64,000 bases of DNA from Flavobacterium sp. N2820 (lineage in GTDB: Bacteria; Bacteroidota; Bacteroidia; Flavobacteriales; Flavobacteriaceae), in contig NZ_CP110008.1 of NCBI RefSeq assembly GCF_025947285.1, forward strand, positions 682,001 through 746,000, written 5' to 3'. Numbering within the stretch: position 1 is the stretch's first letter; each line of letters opens with the position of its first letter. Below the pieces are notes generated by a model. That model was not told where the DNA came from and did no database searches. It saw nothing but the letters and a program-made list of their open reading frames with translations. Made by a program: the position numbers and the translations under genes. Below are positions 25,838 to 34,071 of this stretch, piece by piece.

Positions 25838-26818
25838 ATGGAATTCAAAAAATTCAAAGCCGCAACCGTTCAAACGTCACCTGTATTTCTAAATGTAGAA
25901 AAAACAGTAGATAAAGCCATTTCTTTCATTAAAGAGGCAAGCAATAACGGAGCTAAATTAATCGCTTTTCCAGAGGTTTTTATCGCTGGATATCCGTATT
26001 GGAATTGGATTATGACGCCTGTTCAAGGGAGTAAATGGTATGAAGAATTGTATAAAAATTCGGTTGACGTAACAGGTCCTGAAATCAAAAAATTGTGCTT
26101 AGCGGCAAAAGACAATGACATTCATATTGTGATGGGAATCAACGAGCGAGGTAAAAGCTATGGCGAAATTTACAATACCAATTTAATCATTGACAACAAA
26201 GGTGTTATCGTTGGAAAACACAGAAAGTTAGTCCCAACATGGGCTGAAAAACTAACTTGGTCTTCAGGTGATGGCTCTTCGCTAAAAGTGTATGATACTG
26301 AAATTGGACCGATTGGAACCTTAGCTTGTGGCGAAAATACAAATACTCTAGCACGTTTTACGCTACTTTCTCAAGGTGAATTGATTCATATTGCCAATTA
26401 TATTTCACTTCCTGTGGCTCCACCAGATTACGATATGGCGGAAGCGATTAAAATTCGTGCCGCAGCGCATTCGTTTGAAGGTAAATTGTTTACAATTGTT
26501 TCATGTTCAACGGTTTCGCAAGAAATTAAAGATGCCTTACGTGCCGATGTTCCGAATGTAGATGAATTATTGGATAGAAAAAGTTCAGCTTTTTCAGGAT
26601 TTATAGGGCCAAATGGTGCTGTTATTGGGCAACCGCTAATCGATGAAGAAGGCATGGTTTATGCCGAAATTGATTTAGCAAAATGCATCCAACCGAAACA
26701 AATGCACGATATTTTAGGCCATTACAATCGGTTTGATATTTTCGATTTGCGGGTAAACGTGGCTCCTACTCGAAAGATTACGTTTATTGATAATCACGAG
26801 GAGTTTAATAAGAGATAA
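25838..26818 (+). CDS. Nitrilase (branch 1 carbon-nitrogen hydrolase)
   Basis: 326 residues with the complete catalytic triad: Glu46 in FPEVFIAGYP, Lys130 in HRKLVPTWAE and Cys164 in ACGENTN. The text GYPYWNW and CGENT is that of true nitrilases (nitrile to carboxylic acid and ammonia) rather than of amidases or carbamoylases. Length and start fit. It sits in the middle of the aromatic cluster, where a nitrile step is not part of the textbook gentisate route. It may widen substrate range to aromatic nitriles or act on a nitrogen-bearing intermediate. Confidence 0.9.
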   Translation: MEFKKFKAATVQTSPVFLNVEKTVDKAISFIKEASNNGAKLIAFPEVFIAGYPYWNWIMTPVQGSKWYEELYKNSVDVTGPEIKKLCLAAKDNDIHIVMGINERGKSYGEIYNTNLIIDNKGVIVGKHRKLVPTWAEKLTWSSGDGSSLKVYDTEIGPIGTLACGENTNTLARFTLLSQGELIHIANYISLPVAPPDYDMAEAIKIRAAAHSFEGKLFTIVSCSTVSQEIKDALRADVPNVDELLDRKSSAFSGFIGPNGAVIGQPLIDEEGMVYAEIDLAKCIQPKQMHDILGHYNRFDIFDLRVNVAPTRKITFIDNHEEFNKR

Positions 26819-26820
26819 TA

Positions 26821-26888
26821 GCCACGGATTTTACGATTTTCATGGATTAAGAAATATAAAAATCCTTTTTAATCCTTTAATCAGTGGC
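26821..26888. repeat. Intergenic palindrome before the dioxygenase gene
   Basis: GCCACGGATT (26821-26830) pairs with AATCAGTGGC (26879-26888) at 9 of 10 positions. An inner GGATTAA/TTAATCC pair extends the hairpin. It is of the same general design as the elements at 25764 and 29009 but has different arms. Confidence 0.6.
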
Positions 26889-26904
26889 AGAAAAATAAAA
26901 AAAA

Positions 26905-28017
26905 ATGGAAGAAAATAACTATTCAGACGACCAATACGGAAGAGCTCGTGTTCAAGACTCTCCCGAATTAATTGCGTACTACAAAGAATTAGAAACACTT
27001 GGCGCTGGTGCCTTATGGACAGTGGCCAATGATATAGAACCTTGGGAACCACGTTCTTCTTCTGTTCCAATGCTTTGGAAATATGACGATTTACGCGAAT
27101 TAGTCCTAAAATCATCCGAATTAGTAACTCCTGAACAAGCCGGAAGACGCGTAGTGTATTTGGTTAACGATAATCGAAAAGACGTTTCTGCAGCTGTGGG
27201 TTGGTTATACACCGGAATTCAAGTCACGCGTCCTGGAGAAAGTACTTCGGCGCATCGTCATCGTGCTTCTGCCCTACGTTTTATTATGGAAGGCGAAAAA
27301 GGATATACGGTTGTAGATGGCAATAAAATTATGTTAGAAGTGAATGATTTTGTCATTACACCAAATTCTACTTGGCATGAACATGGCGTTGAAGAAGGCG
27401 GAAAAACATGTATTTGGCAAGATGGTTTGGATATTCCGTTAGTTAATGCTTTAGAAGCCAATGATTATGCGGTTTATGATGGGAAACAACCCTTAACAGC
27501 GCCACTGAATTTTTCACCAATTACATATGGTTGTGCAGGATTAATTCCAGCCGATAAAACTTGGGATAAACCATATTCCCCGCTATTCAAATATTCTTGG
27601 AAAAATGTTTATCCAGCATTATTAGAAGCACAAAAAGTAAATGAAATCAATCCGTTTGACGGTATTTTTATGCAATATTCGAATCCTTTAACAGGCGGAC
27701 ATGTAATGCAAACTATGGGTGCAGCGATGCAATTATTACCGGCTGGATTCAAAGGGAAAGCGCATAAACATACGGGCTCGTTCGTGTACCAATGTGCGAA
27801 AGGAAAAGGCTTTACTATTATTAACGGAAAACGTTTTGATTGGAAAGAAAGAGATATTTTCTGTGTACCGAGTTGGGCTTGGCACGAACACCACAATTTA
27901 TCCGAAACAGAAGAGGCTTGTTTATTCAATTTTAACGATTTACCTGTAATTGAAAAATTAGGCTTATTTCAAGGAAGAGAATTAACAGAAAACAACGGAC
28001 ACCAACAAATTCAATAA
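26905..28017 (+). CDS. Gentisate 1,2-dioxygenase-type cupin dioxygenase
   Basis: 370 residues with two cupin domains. The first (about 100-170) has STSAHRHRASALRFIMEGE, shown here as metal ligands in AHRHRASALRFI, and NSTWHEHGVEEGG. The second (about 260-350) has KAHKHTGSFVYQ and PSWAWHEHHNLS. The arrangement fits gentisate and 1-hydroxy-2-naphthoate dioxygenases, Fe(II) enzymes that open the ring next to the carboxyl group. The expected reaction is gentisate plus oxygen to maleylpyruvate. 5-Hydroxyanthranilate is an alternative substrate. Confidence 0.9.
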   Translation: MEENNYSDDQYGRARVQDSPELIAYYKELETLGAGALWTVANDIEPWEPRSSSVPMLWKYDDLRELVLKSSELVTPEQAGRRVVYLVNDNRKDVSAAVGWLYTGIQVTRPGESTSAHRHRASALRFIMEGEKGYTVVDGNKIMLEVNDFVITPNSTWHEHGVEEGGKTCIWQDGLDIPLVNALEANDYAVYDGKQPLTAPLNFSPITYGCAGLIPADKTWDKPYSPLFKYSWKNVYPALLEAQKVNEINPFDGIFMQYSNPLTGGHVMQTMGAAMQLLPAGFKGKAHKHTGSFVYQCAKGKGFTIINGKRFDWKERDIFCVPSWAWHEHHNLSETEEACLFNFNDLPVIEKLGLFQGRELTENNGHQQIQ

Positions 28018-28093
28018 CAATATCAAGTTCAAAAATCAATAATAACAAAAACTTTGCGTAAAACTTAGCACTCTTTGCGTTTAAATAAAGAAT

Positions 28094-29002
28094 ATGAAAC
28101 TACTTACTTATAAAACACAAGATATTGAGCCTCGTTTAGGCTTTATTCATAACAACCAAGTCATCGATATGCAGGATTTTGGTGATATTTCTAATTTTCC
28201 ATTACCAAATGATATGTTGGAATTAATTGATATGGGATTTGAAATCATTGCTGAAATTACCGAAATGATTGCGGAAACTCCTGAAAATTTCTTCGAAGAA
28301 ATTGCCTATGATATGGAGGAAGTTACCGTTTTGGCTCCCATCGAAAAACCAAGAAAAAACATCATTGGAATTGGTTTAAATTATACCGAACACGTGGCAG
28401 AAAGCGCTCGCACTTTAGATACCACAGGAAAGCTTCCAACAAAACCGATTATCTTTTCAAAACCACCAACAACCGTTACCGCTACGAATACTCAAATTAT
28501 CAAAAATACGAAACTAACTTCGCAATTGGATTGGGAATGTGAATTGGCGGTAATCATCTCAAAAAAAGGAAAATACGTTCCGAAATCTGAAGCATTGGAT
28601 TATGTATTTGGATATACAGTGATTAATGATATCTCTGCCCGTGATTGTCGTCGTGAAGGCCAATGGATTGTTTCTAAAGGTCAAGATACATTCGCTCCAA
28701 TGGGACCTGTTATTGTTACGAAAGACGAAATCGAAAACCCACACAATTTGAATTTATCATTAAAAGTGAATGGAGTTGAGAAACAAAATTCAAATACAAA
28801 ATTCATGTTGTTTAACATCAATGATTTAATTGAAGATTTAAGCACGGTTTTTACTTTAGAAGCAGGTGATATTATCGCAACAGGAACTCCAGCAGGAGTT
28901 GGCGCAGGAAGAAATCCACAAGAATGGATGTATGATGGTGATGTTGTTGAGGCAACAGTGGAAGGAATTGGTACAATAGTAAATACAATTAAAGAAATAT
29001 AA
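28094..29002 (+). CDS. Fumarylacetoacetate hydrolase family protein (maleylpyruvate hydrolase)
   Basis: 302 residues. A short N-terminal domain precedes the FAH core: IGIGLNYTEHVAES (about 90-103), SQLDWECELAVII with the metal-binding acidic residues, GYTVINDISARDCR, SKGQDTFAPMGP and ATGTPAGVGAGR. FAH enzymes cleave C-C bonds of 2,4-dioxo acids. Given the dioxygenase before it and the maleate isomerase after it, direct hydrolysis of maleylpyruvate to maleate and pyruvate is the best reading, and no glutathione-dependent isomerase is seen. Confidence 0.92.
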   Translation: MKLLTYKTQDIEPRLGFIHNNQVIDMQDFGDISNFPLPNDMLELIDMGFEIIAEITEMIAETPENFFEEIAYDMEEVTVLAPIEKPRKNIIGIGLNYTEHVAESARTLDTTGKLPTKPIIFSKPPTTVTATNTQIIKNTKLTSQLDWECELAVIISKKGKYVPKSEALDYVFGYTVINDISARDCRREGQWIVSKGQDTFAPMGPVIVTKDEIENPHNLNLSLKVNGVEKQNSNTKFMLFNINDLIEDLSTVFTLEAGDIIATGTPAGVGAGRNPQEWMYDGDVVEATVEGIGTIVNTIKEI

Positions 29003-29008
29003 TTACAA

Positions 29009-29073
29009 GGAACACAGATTAGAGAAATCTAAGAAATTTTTAAAATTATTTGAATTTTTTCAATCTGTGTTCC
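29009..29073. repeat. Perfect 12-bp intergenic palindrome, GGAACACAGATT family
   Basis: GGAACACAGATT (29009-29020) pairs perfectly with AATCTGTGTTCC (29062-29073) around an A/T-rich loop. It is followed by AAAAAG and then the isomerase ATG. It is a second copy of the element at 25764-25819. Confidence 0.75.
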
Positions 29074-29090
29074 AAAAAGACACACTACAA

Positions 29091-29837
29091 ATGAAATACA
29101 GAATTGGCCAAATAGTTCCATCCTCAAACGTAACGATGGAAACCGAAATACCAGCAATTTTCCGTTCTCGTGAAACCATTTTACCGGAACGTTTTACGTT
29201 TCACAGCAGTAGAATGCGCATGAAAAAAGTAACCAAAGAAGAACTCGAAGCGATGGATGCCATGAGTTTAAAATGTGCACAAGAACTTTCCGATGCTCAT
29301 GTTGATGTAATGGGTTATGCTTGTTTAGTAGCCATTATGAGCATGGGACGAGGCTATCATTGCGTTTCGGAAGTGAATTTACACCAAGAAACGGTAGCGA
29401 ATGACTTCCCTACTCCTATTGTAACTTCTGCTGGAGCTTTAATTAATGGTTTAAAAGTATTAGGTGCGAAACAAATTTCAATTATTACACCTTATATGCG
29501 ACCGTTAACGGATATGGTGGTCGATTATATCGAAAATCAAGGTATTAAAGTGAAACAAAGTATTGCTTTAGAAATTCCAGATAATTTAGAAGTTGCGGCT
29601 CAAAATCCAATGAATTTATTAGAAATTTACAAACAATTGGATTTAACTGATGTGGATGTATTAGTTGCTTCGGCTTGTGTACAAATGCCATCTTTAGAAG
29701 CTATCGATTTGATTCAGGCGGAATGCGGCATCCCAGTCACTTCAGCAGCAGTTTGTACAACGTATGAAATGATGAAAAAAATAGGAATTGAAGCAAAATC
29801 TGCTATCGGAGGTGAATTGTTAAGTGGAAAATATTAA
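29091..29837 (+). CDS. Maleate cis-trans isomerase (Asp/Glu racemase superfamily)
   Basis: 248 residues from ATG 29091; the frame opens 24 bases earlier inside the intergenic palindrome. It has the two catalytic cysteines of maleate isomerase: Cys78 in MGYACLVAIMSMG and Cys196 in VASACVQMPS. The N-terminus IGQIVPSSNVTMETEI also fits. It would convert maleate to fumarate, feeding the TCA cycle. As last gene of the cluster it completes a route from hydroxylated benzoate to pyruvate and fumarate. Confidence 0.9.
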   Translation: MKYRIGQIVPSSNVTMETEIPAIFRSRETILPERFTFHSSRMRMKKVTKEELEAMDAMSLKCAQELSDAHVDVMGYACLVAIMSMGRGYHCVSEVNLHQETVANDFPTPIVTSAGALINGLKVLGAKQISIITPYMRPLTDMVVDYIENQGIKVKQSIALEIPDNLEVAAQNPMNLLEIYKQLDLTDVDVLVASACVQMPSLEAIDLIQAECGIPVTSAAVCTTYEMMKKIGIEAKSAIGGELLSGKY

Positions 29838-30448
29838 TTCAATTTATTTTTACATTTCTCACACAACGCCAATTTAGCATGATCAATCGTTTTAACGCTT
29901 TCTACAGCATCTGTCATCACACAGGTTTTATTAGGACAATGAGGCAAGCCTAAATTATGTCCAAATTCATGAACCGCTACTTTTTTAAAACGTGTAAAAT
30001 GTGTTTTTGGATCAGTATGTTGAATACGAAAAGTAGAAACAATACAACTGTTTCCTGGGCAATACGCCAAACCCATAATTCCCCAATCGGCATATTTGTA
30101 GGTTGGGGTTTTTACTCTTCCCCATTTGTCTTTTTTTGTTACCGAGATATCTCTAGAAGTCAATCCCAATATAAAATCTAAAGAATCGACTTTGTCCTTT
30201 TTCTGAATGTTAATTATTTTATCTGCACGATATCTAGGCGATTTAACTTCGGTGAAAGCTTCTTTATATAATTCTTTAGAAGGAAGGATTATCGTTTTAA
30301 TTTGATAAAATGCTGCAATCGTTTTTGCAATCGTATCGGTTTTTGCTTTTGAAAATTGGCCATAAGGTTGAATGCCAACTACAAGACCAGTATCTTCTTT
30401 TTTACAAGAAAACAACAACAACAAAACGAATACATAAATGAGTTTCAT
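29834..30448 (-). CDS. Archaemetzincin-like zinc metalloprotease lipoprotein
   Basis: 204 residues from ATG 30448. KLIYVFVLLLLFSC is a lipoprotein signal (lipobox LFSC). The C-terminus has HEFGHNLGLPHCPNKTCVM (about 160-178), matching the M54 archaemetzincin pattern HExxHxxGxxHCx4CxM, with two further CxxC-like cysteines near the end (CEKCK) as a zinc site. The mature enzyme is therefore probably anchored to a membrane on the periplasmic or outer side. It overlaps the end of the convergent maleate isomerase by four bases. Confidence 0.87.
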   Translation of the reverse strand: MKLIYVFVLLLLFSCKKEDTGLVVGIQPYGQFSKAKTDTIAKTIAAFYQIKTIILPSKELYKEAFTEVKSPRYRADKIINIQKKDKVDSLDFILGLTSRDISVTKKDKWGRVKTPTYKYADWGIMGLAYCPGNSCIVSTFRIQHTDPKTHFTRFKKVAVHEFGHNLGLPHCPNKTCVMTDAVESVKTIDHAKLALCEKCKNKLN

Positions 30449-30590
30449 ACAAAAGAGATTTAAAATACTTAAACGAAAGAGTATAAAAAAAAGTATTTTT
30501 TTTGAAATTTTGTTAAAAAATAACATTCACTAATCCTAATTTGTTGAAAATTTGTAATTTGCACACGTATTAACATAAAAAAACAACTTA

Positions 30591-33314
30591 ATGAAACAAA
30601 CACTACTCTTCTTAATTTCATTTTTGTTTACAACTACATTGGTTTCGGCTCAATGCCAAAGTCCAACGTTTCCAGGTGTAAATAATATTACAGATTCTTC
30701 TGCCGTAATTTTTTGGCAAGATGTTTCAACGACTACCGCATGGAATATCGAGATTTCTATAAATGGAGTTTCTGCATCACAAATTAATGCAACTACAAAC
30801 CCTTTTGTTCTAAATGGTTTAGCATGTGATTCAAATATAACGGTGACGATTAGTTCTATCTGTTCTCCAACAGAAATCAGTAGTCCAATCACCATTACCT
30901 TTTTAACAGCTGCTTGTAATCAAGGACCTGGACAGCCACAAAGTTATTCGGCTTGTCTTAACGGTGCTGCACAAGCGTGTTTTAATTTAACCGATAATGA
31001 TGTAAATTTAATGGGTTCTTTAAACCCGGCAGAACACGTTATATCTTATCATTTAACCAATGACGATGCCAACAATAATGTAAATCAATTGGCTTCTCCT
31101 TATTGTGTTGGATTGGGTGTAAATCAACCTGTGTATGCAAGGGTTTCAAATACGAGCAATGGAAATTCTTATATTTCAGTGTTCTTTTTAAGTGTTACGG
31201 CTTACAATTATAGCCAACCTTTCCTTGCTCCAATGGAACAGTGTGACCAAGATAATAACGGTAACATTTCTTTTGATTTAACAAGTGCTGAAGCTCAGTT
31301 GAATACCACGAATACTTTGGCTTACTACACATCACAATCAGATGCGGAAAACCAAGTAAATGCAATTTCAAATACAACATCTTACACACTTCCTGTTTCA
31401 CCTTTGACGGTTCCAATTTTTATTAGAGAAAGTATTCCAAACAGTTGTGATACAATTTATACAATGAACTTGAGAACATTTGCAAATTGTAACTTGGCTT
31501 CTGTTTGTAGTTTAGCAAATTCATTGTGTGGTGCTTTGGGAAATCCTTTTCAAAATACCATAAACGTTCCTAATAATGGCGCTCTGGGTTGTTTAGGTAC
31601 AACGCCAAATCCAACATGGTTTTACTTGCCTGTAAGCACTACTGGAAATATCAGTTTAATGATTCAGCAAAGTACTGATCCAAATTTTGGATTTAATAAC
31701 TTGGATGTTGATTATGCAGTATTTGGCCCTTTTACTGATCCTGTAACGCCTTGTAATGGTCAAATTACACCAAATACCATTGTGAGTTGTAGTTATTCTA
31801 ATTCTGCAGTTGAAACAGCAACGATTGCAAACGCAATTGCAGGCCAGTACTATTTAATTATGGTAACTAATTTTAGTAACCAGCCTGGATATATTAAAAT
31901 TACCGATATTGGTACATCACAAGGTACAATCGATTGTTCAGGAATTCGACTAAACGCATTCTTAGATGCAAATGCAAATGGTACACAAGATAATGGTGAA
32001 AATAATTTCCCATTAGGACAATTCCAATATGAATTAAATAATGATGGTGTAATTCATAACATTTCATCGCCAGTAGGTACATATAATATTTATGAAACAA
32101 ATGCTGCAAATTCATACGATTTCAACTATAGTATTGATCCAGCATATGCAGCTATGTTTAATATAACAACATCAAGTTATACGGATATAAGTGTAGTAGT
32201 TGGTGCTGGTATGACGACTTATAATTTCCCAATAACGGTGAATCAACCTTATAATGATTTAGCAATTGCAATTATTCCTGTATCTGCTCCTAGACCAGGT
32301 TTTACCTACATTAACAAACTAGTTTATGCTAATTTAGGAAATCAAACAATTGCTTCTGGAACGGTTTCTTTTACAAAAGACCCAAATGTTTCTATAGCAT
32401 CAATTTCTCAATCTGGTACAAATCCAACACCTTCAGGATTTACCTATGATTTTACAAATTTATTGCCATTTGAAGCAAGAGAAATTACGGTTTCAATGTT
32501 AGTACCAACTATTCCAACAGTTAATGCTGGACAGTACTTAACAAATTCGGCTACTATTATTCCATTATCAGGTGATATTGTTCCAGAAAATAATGACAAT
32601 ACGCTTTCTCAAATGGTAATCAATGCGTATGACCCTAATGATAAAATGGAATCGCATGGTGAAGAAATTTTACACAGTTCATTTACAGCCGAAGATTATT
32701 TATATTATACAATACGTTTTGAAAATACTGGAAATGCAAGTGCAATAAACGTTAGAATTAATGATGTTTTAGATGCTAAATTAGATGAAAGTACGATTAC
32801 AATGGTTGATGCAAGTCATTCATATGTTTTAGACCGTGTAGGAACAAATTTAACATGGAACTTTGATGATATTATGTTACCAGTTTCTGTTGCAAATACA
32901 ACAATTGGTAAAGGATATGTAATGTTTAAAGTAAAACCAAAAGCGGGTTATGCTGTGGGTGATATTATTCCAAATACGGCGTCAATCTATTTTGACTTTA
33001 ATCCGGCTATTGTAACCAATACATTCAATACAGAGTTTGTTGCAGCTTTAGGAACGAATTCTTTTGAAAGCAATCAATTTGGTTTTTATCCAAATCCTGC
33101 CAAAGACCAGCTAACAGTTACTTCAAACAACACCATTCATTCAATAAAATCGATTGTAATTTATGATGTGTTAGGAAAAGTAGTTCTTACAAAACAAGTA
33201 AGCAATACCGAAGCGCAAACTGTAAATATTACAGAATTAAATGCGGGTGTTTACATGATTGAAATTACGTCAAACAACAACGTGAAAGTAATGAAAAAAC
33301 TAATGGTAGAATAA
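30591..33314 (+). CDS. Large secreted protein with T9SS type A sorting domain
   Basis: 907 residues. Signal peptide at 1-20 (KQTLLFLISFLFTTTLVSAQ). An N-terminal fibronectin III-like region (SSAVIFWQDV, WNIEIS) follows, then a Cys-containing beta-rich centre, then DUF7619-like conserved text (YDPNDKMESHGEE, YTIRFENTGNASA, NTASIYFDFNPAIVTN, about 680-820). It ends with the type A sorting domain (FYPNPAKDQLTV ... VYMIEI, last 75 residues). The protein should be exported through Sec, crossed by PorSS/T9SS and fixed to the cell surface; an adhesin or matrix role is likely. It has a strong terminator. Confidence 0.92.
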   Translation: MKQTLLFLISFLFTTTLVSAQCQSPTFPGVNNITDSSAVIFWQDVSTTTAWNIEISINGVSASQINATTNPFVLNGLACDSNITVTISSICSPTEISSPITITFLTAACNQGPGQPQSYSACLNGAAQACFNLTDNDVNLMGSLNPAEHVISYHLTNDDANNNVNQLASPYCVGLGVNQPVYARVSNTSNGNSYISVFFLSVTAYNYSQPFLAPMEQCDQDNNGNISFDLTSAEAQLNTTNTLAYYTSQSDAENQVNAISNTTSYTLPVSPLTVPIFIRESIPNSCDTIYTMNLRTFANCNLASVCSLANSLCGALGNPFQNTINVPNNGALGCLGTTPNPTWFYLPVSTTGNISLMIQQSTDPNFGFNNLDVDYAVFGPFTDPVTPCNGQITPNTIVSCSYSNSAVETATIANAIAGQYYLIMVTNFSNQPGYIKITDIGTSQGTIDCSGIRLNAFLDANANGTQDNGENNFPLGQFQYELNNDGVIHNISSPVGTYNIYETNAANSYDFNYSIDPAYAAMFNITTSSYTDISVVVGAGMTTYNFPITVNQPYNDLAIAIIPVSAPRPGFTYINKLVYANLGNQTIASGTVSFTKDPNVSIASISQSGTNPTPSGFTYDFTNLLPFEAREITVSMLVPTIPTVNAGQYLTNSATIIPLSGDIVPENNDNTLSQMVINAYDPNDKMESHGEEILHSSFTAEDYLYYTIRFENTGNASAINVRINDVLDAKLDESTITMVDASHSYVLDRVGTNLTWNFDDIMLPVSVANTTIGKGYVMFKVKPKAGYAVGDIIPNTASIYFDFNPAIVTNTFNTEFVAALGTNSFESNQFGFYPNPAKDQLTVTSNNTIHSIKSIVIYDVLGKVVLTKQVSNTEAQTVNITELNAGVYMIEITSNNNVKVMKKLMVE

Positions 33315-33337
33315 TCATTAGATGCCTTAAATAGATA

Positions 33338-33371
33338 AACCGACTTCATTTTTTGGAGTCGGTTTTTTTTT
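33338..33371 (+). terminator. Intrinsic terminator of the T9SS cargo gene
   Basis: AACCGACT (33338-33345 with one slack base) pairs with AGTCGGTT (33357-33364), followed by a run of T. Confidence 0.9.
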
Positions 33372-33425
33372 GACATCAACTAACAATTCAATAATTTTTA
33401 GTAGTATTGTAATAAATAGCTGCCC

Positions 33426-34001
33426 ATGAAATCTTTCGAATTGCTTTTACAAACCTTAAAAAGGATTACCATACTTGAGCCACAAGAGGAAGAGCTGTTT
33501 CTAAACGCATTTAAACCTCATACAATCAAAAAAAACGAACACTTTTTACAGGCTTCAGAGGTTTGTACTAAATTAGGATTTTTATGCAAAGGACTTGTTC
33601 GGTATTATGTGTTTAAAAATGATGAAGAAGCAACTTTAGAATTTACTAAAGAGGGCGAATTTGTAGCAGATTATGGGAGTTTTATTTCTAAAGAACCTTC
33701 AATACAAAACATCCAAGCATTAGAAGATTGCGAATTTTTAATCATTGATTACGATGAATTGCAAAAGCTCTATAAGGTTTCAAAAAATGCAAATTTATTA
33801 GGTAGAATCATCATTGAACATCGTTTTATCATCATGGTGAACCAATTACTAACTGTGCATCGGTATGCTCCCGAAGACCGTTATCGTTATTTCTTGCAAC
33901 ATTATAAAGAGTTAGCACAGCGCATTCCTCAATATTTAATTGCTTCTTATGTGGGTGTAAAACCCCAATCGTTAAGTAGAATTAGAAAACGCATTTATTA
34001 A
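33426..34001 (+). CDS. Crp/Fnr family transcriptional regulator
   Basis: 191 residues. The N-terminal cNMP-like beta-roll (about 20-110, FLCKGLVRYYVFKNDEE, GEFVADYGSFIS) is followed by a C-terminal HTH region with QRIPQYLIASYVGVKPQSLSRIRK (parts cited ASYVGVKPQSLSRIR). Effector residues for cAMP are not obvious, as is usual for Bacteroidetes members. It lies 70 bases upstream of the sterol-desaturase-like gene, with tandem operator-like repeats between them, so that gene is a likely target. Confidence 0.92.
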   Translation: MKSFELLLQTLKRITILEPQEEELFLNAFKPHTIKKNEHFLQASEVCTKLGFLCKGLVRYYVFKNDEEATLEFTKEGEFVADYGSFISKEPSIQNIQALEDCEFLIIDYDELQKLYKVSKNANLLGRIIIEHRFIIMVNQLLTVHRYAPEDRYRYFLQHYKELAQRIPQYLIASYVGVKPQSLSRIRKRIY

Positions 34002-34028
34002 CTTAGGTGCATCAATTATAACTTAGGT
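33999..34028 (+). promoter_or_regulatory. Tandem TAACTTAGGT repeats, candidate Crp/Fnr operator
   Basis: TAACTTAGGT occurs at 33999-34008 and 34019-34028, exactly 20 bases apart (about two helical turns). It lies just before a consensus -7 box at 34035-34042. The first copy overlaps the regulator's stop codon. Spacing and place are those of a regulator binding site. Confidence 0.55.
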
Positions 34029-34034
34029 CACTTG

Positions 34035-34042
34035 TAATTTTG
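34035..34042 (+). promoter_or_regulatory. -7 promoter box TAATTTTG
   Basis: An exact match to the Bacteroidetes TAnnTTTG box, 29 bases before the desaturase ATG. No TTG box is present at the usual distance, and the tandem repeats upstream may replace it, as expected for an activated promoter. Confidence 0.5.
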
Positions 34043-34071
34043 AAACAGCAATCATTTAAATCAAAATTACT

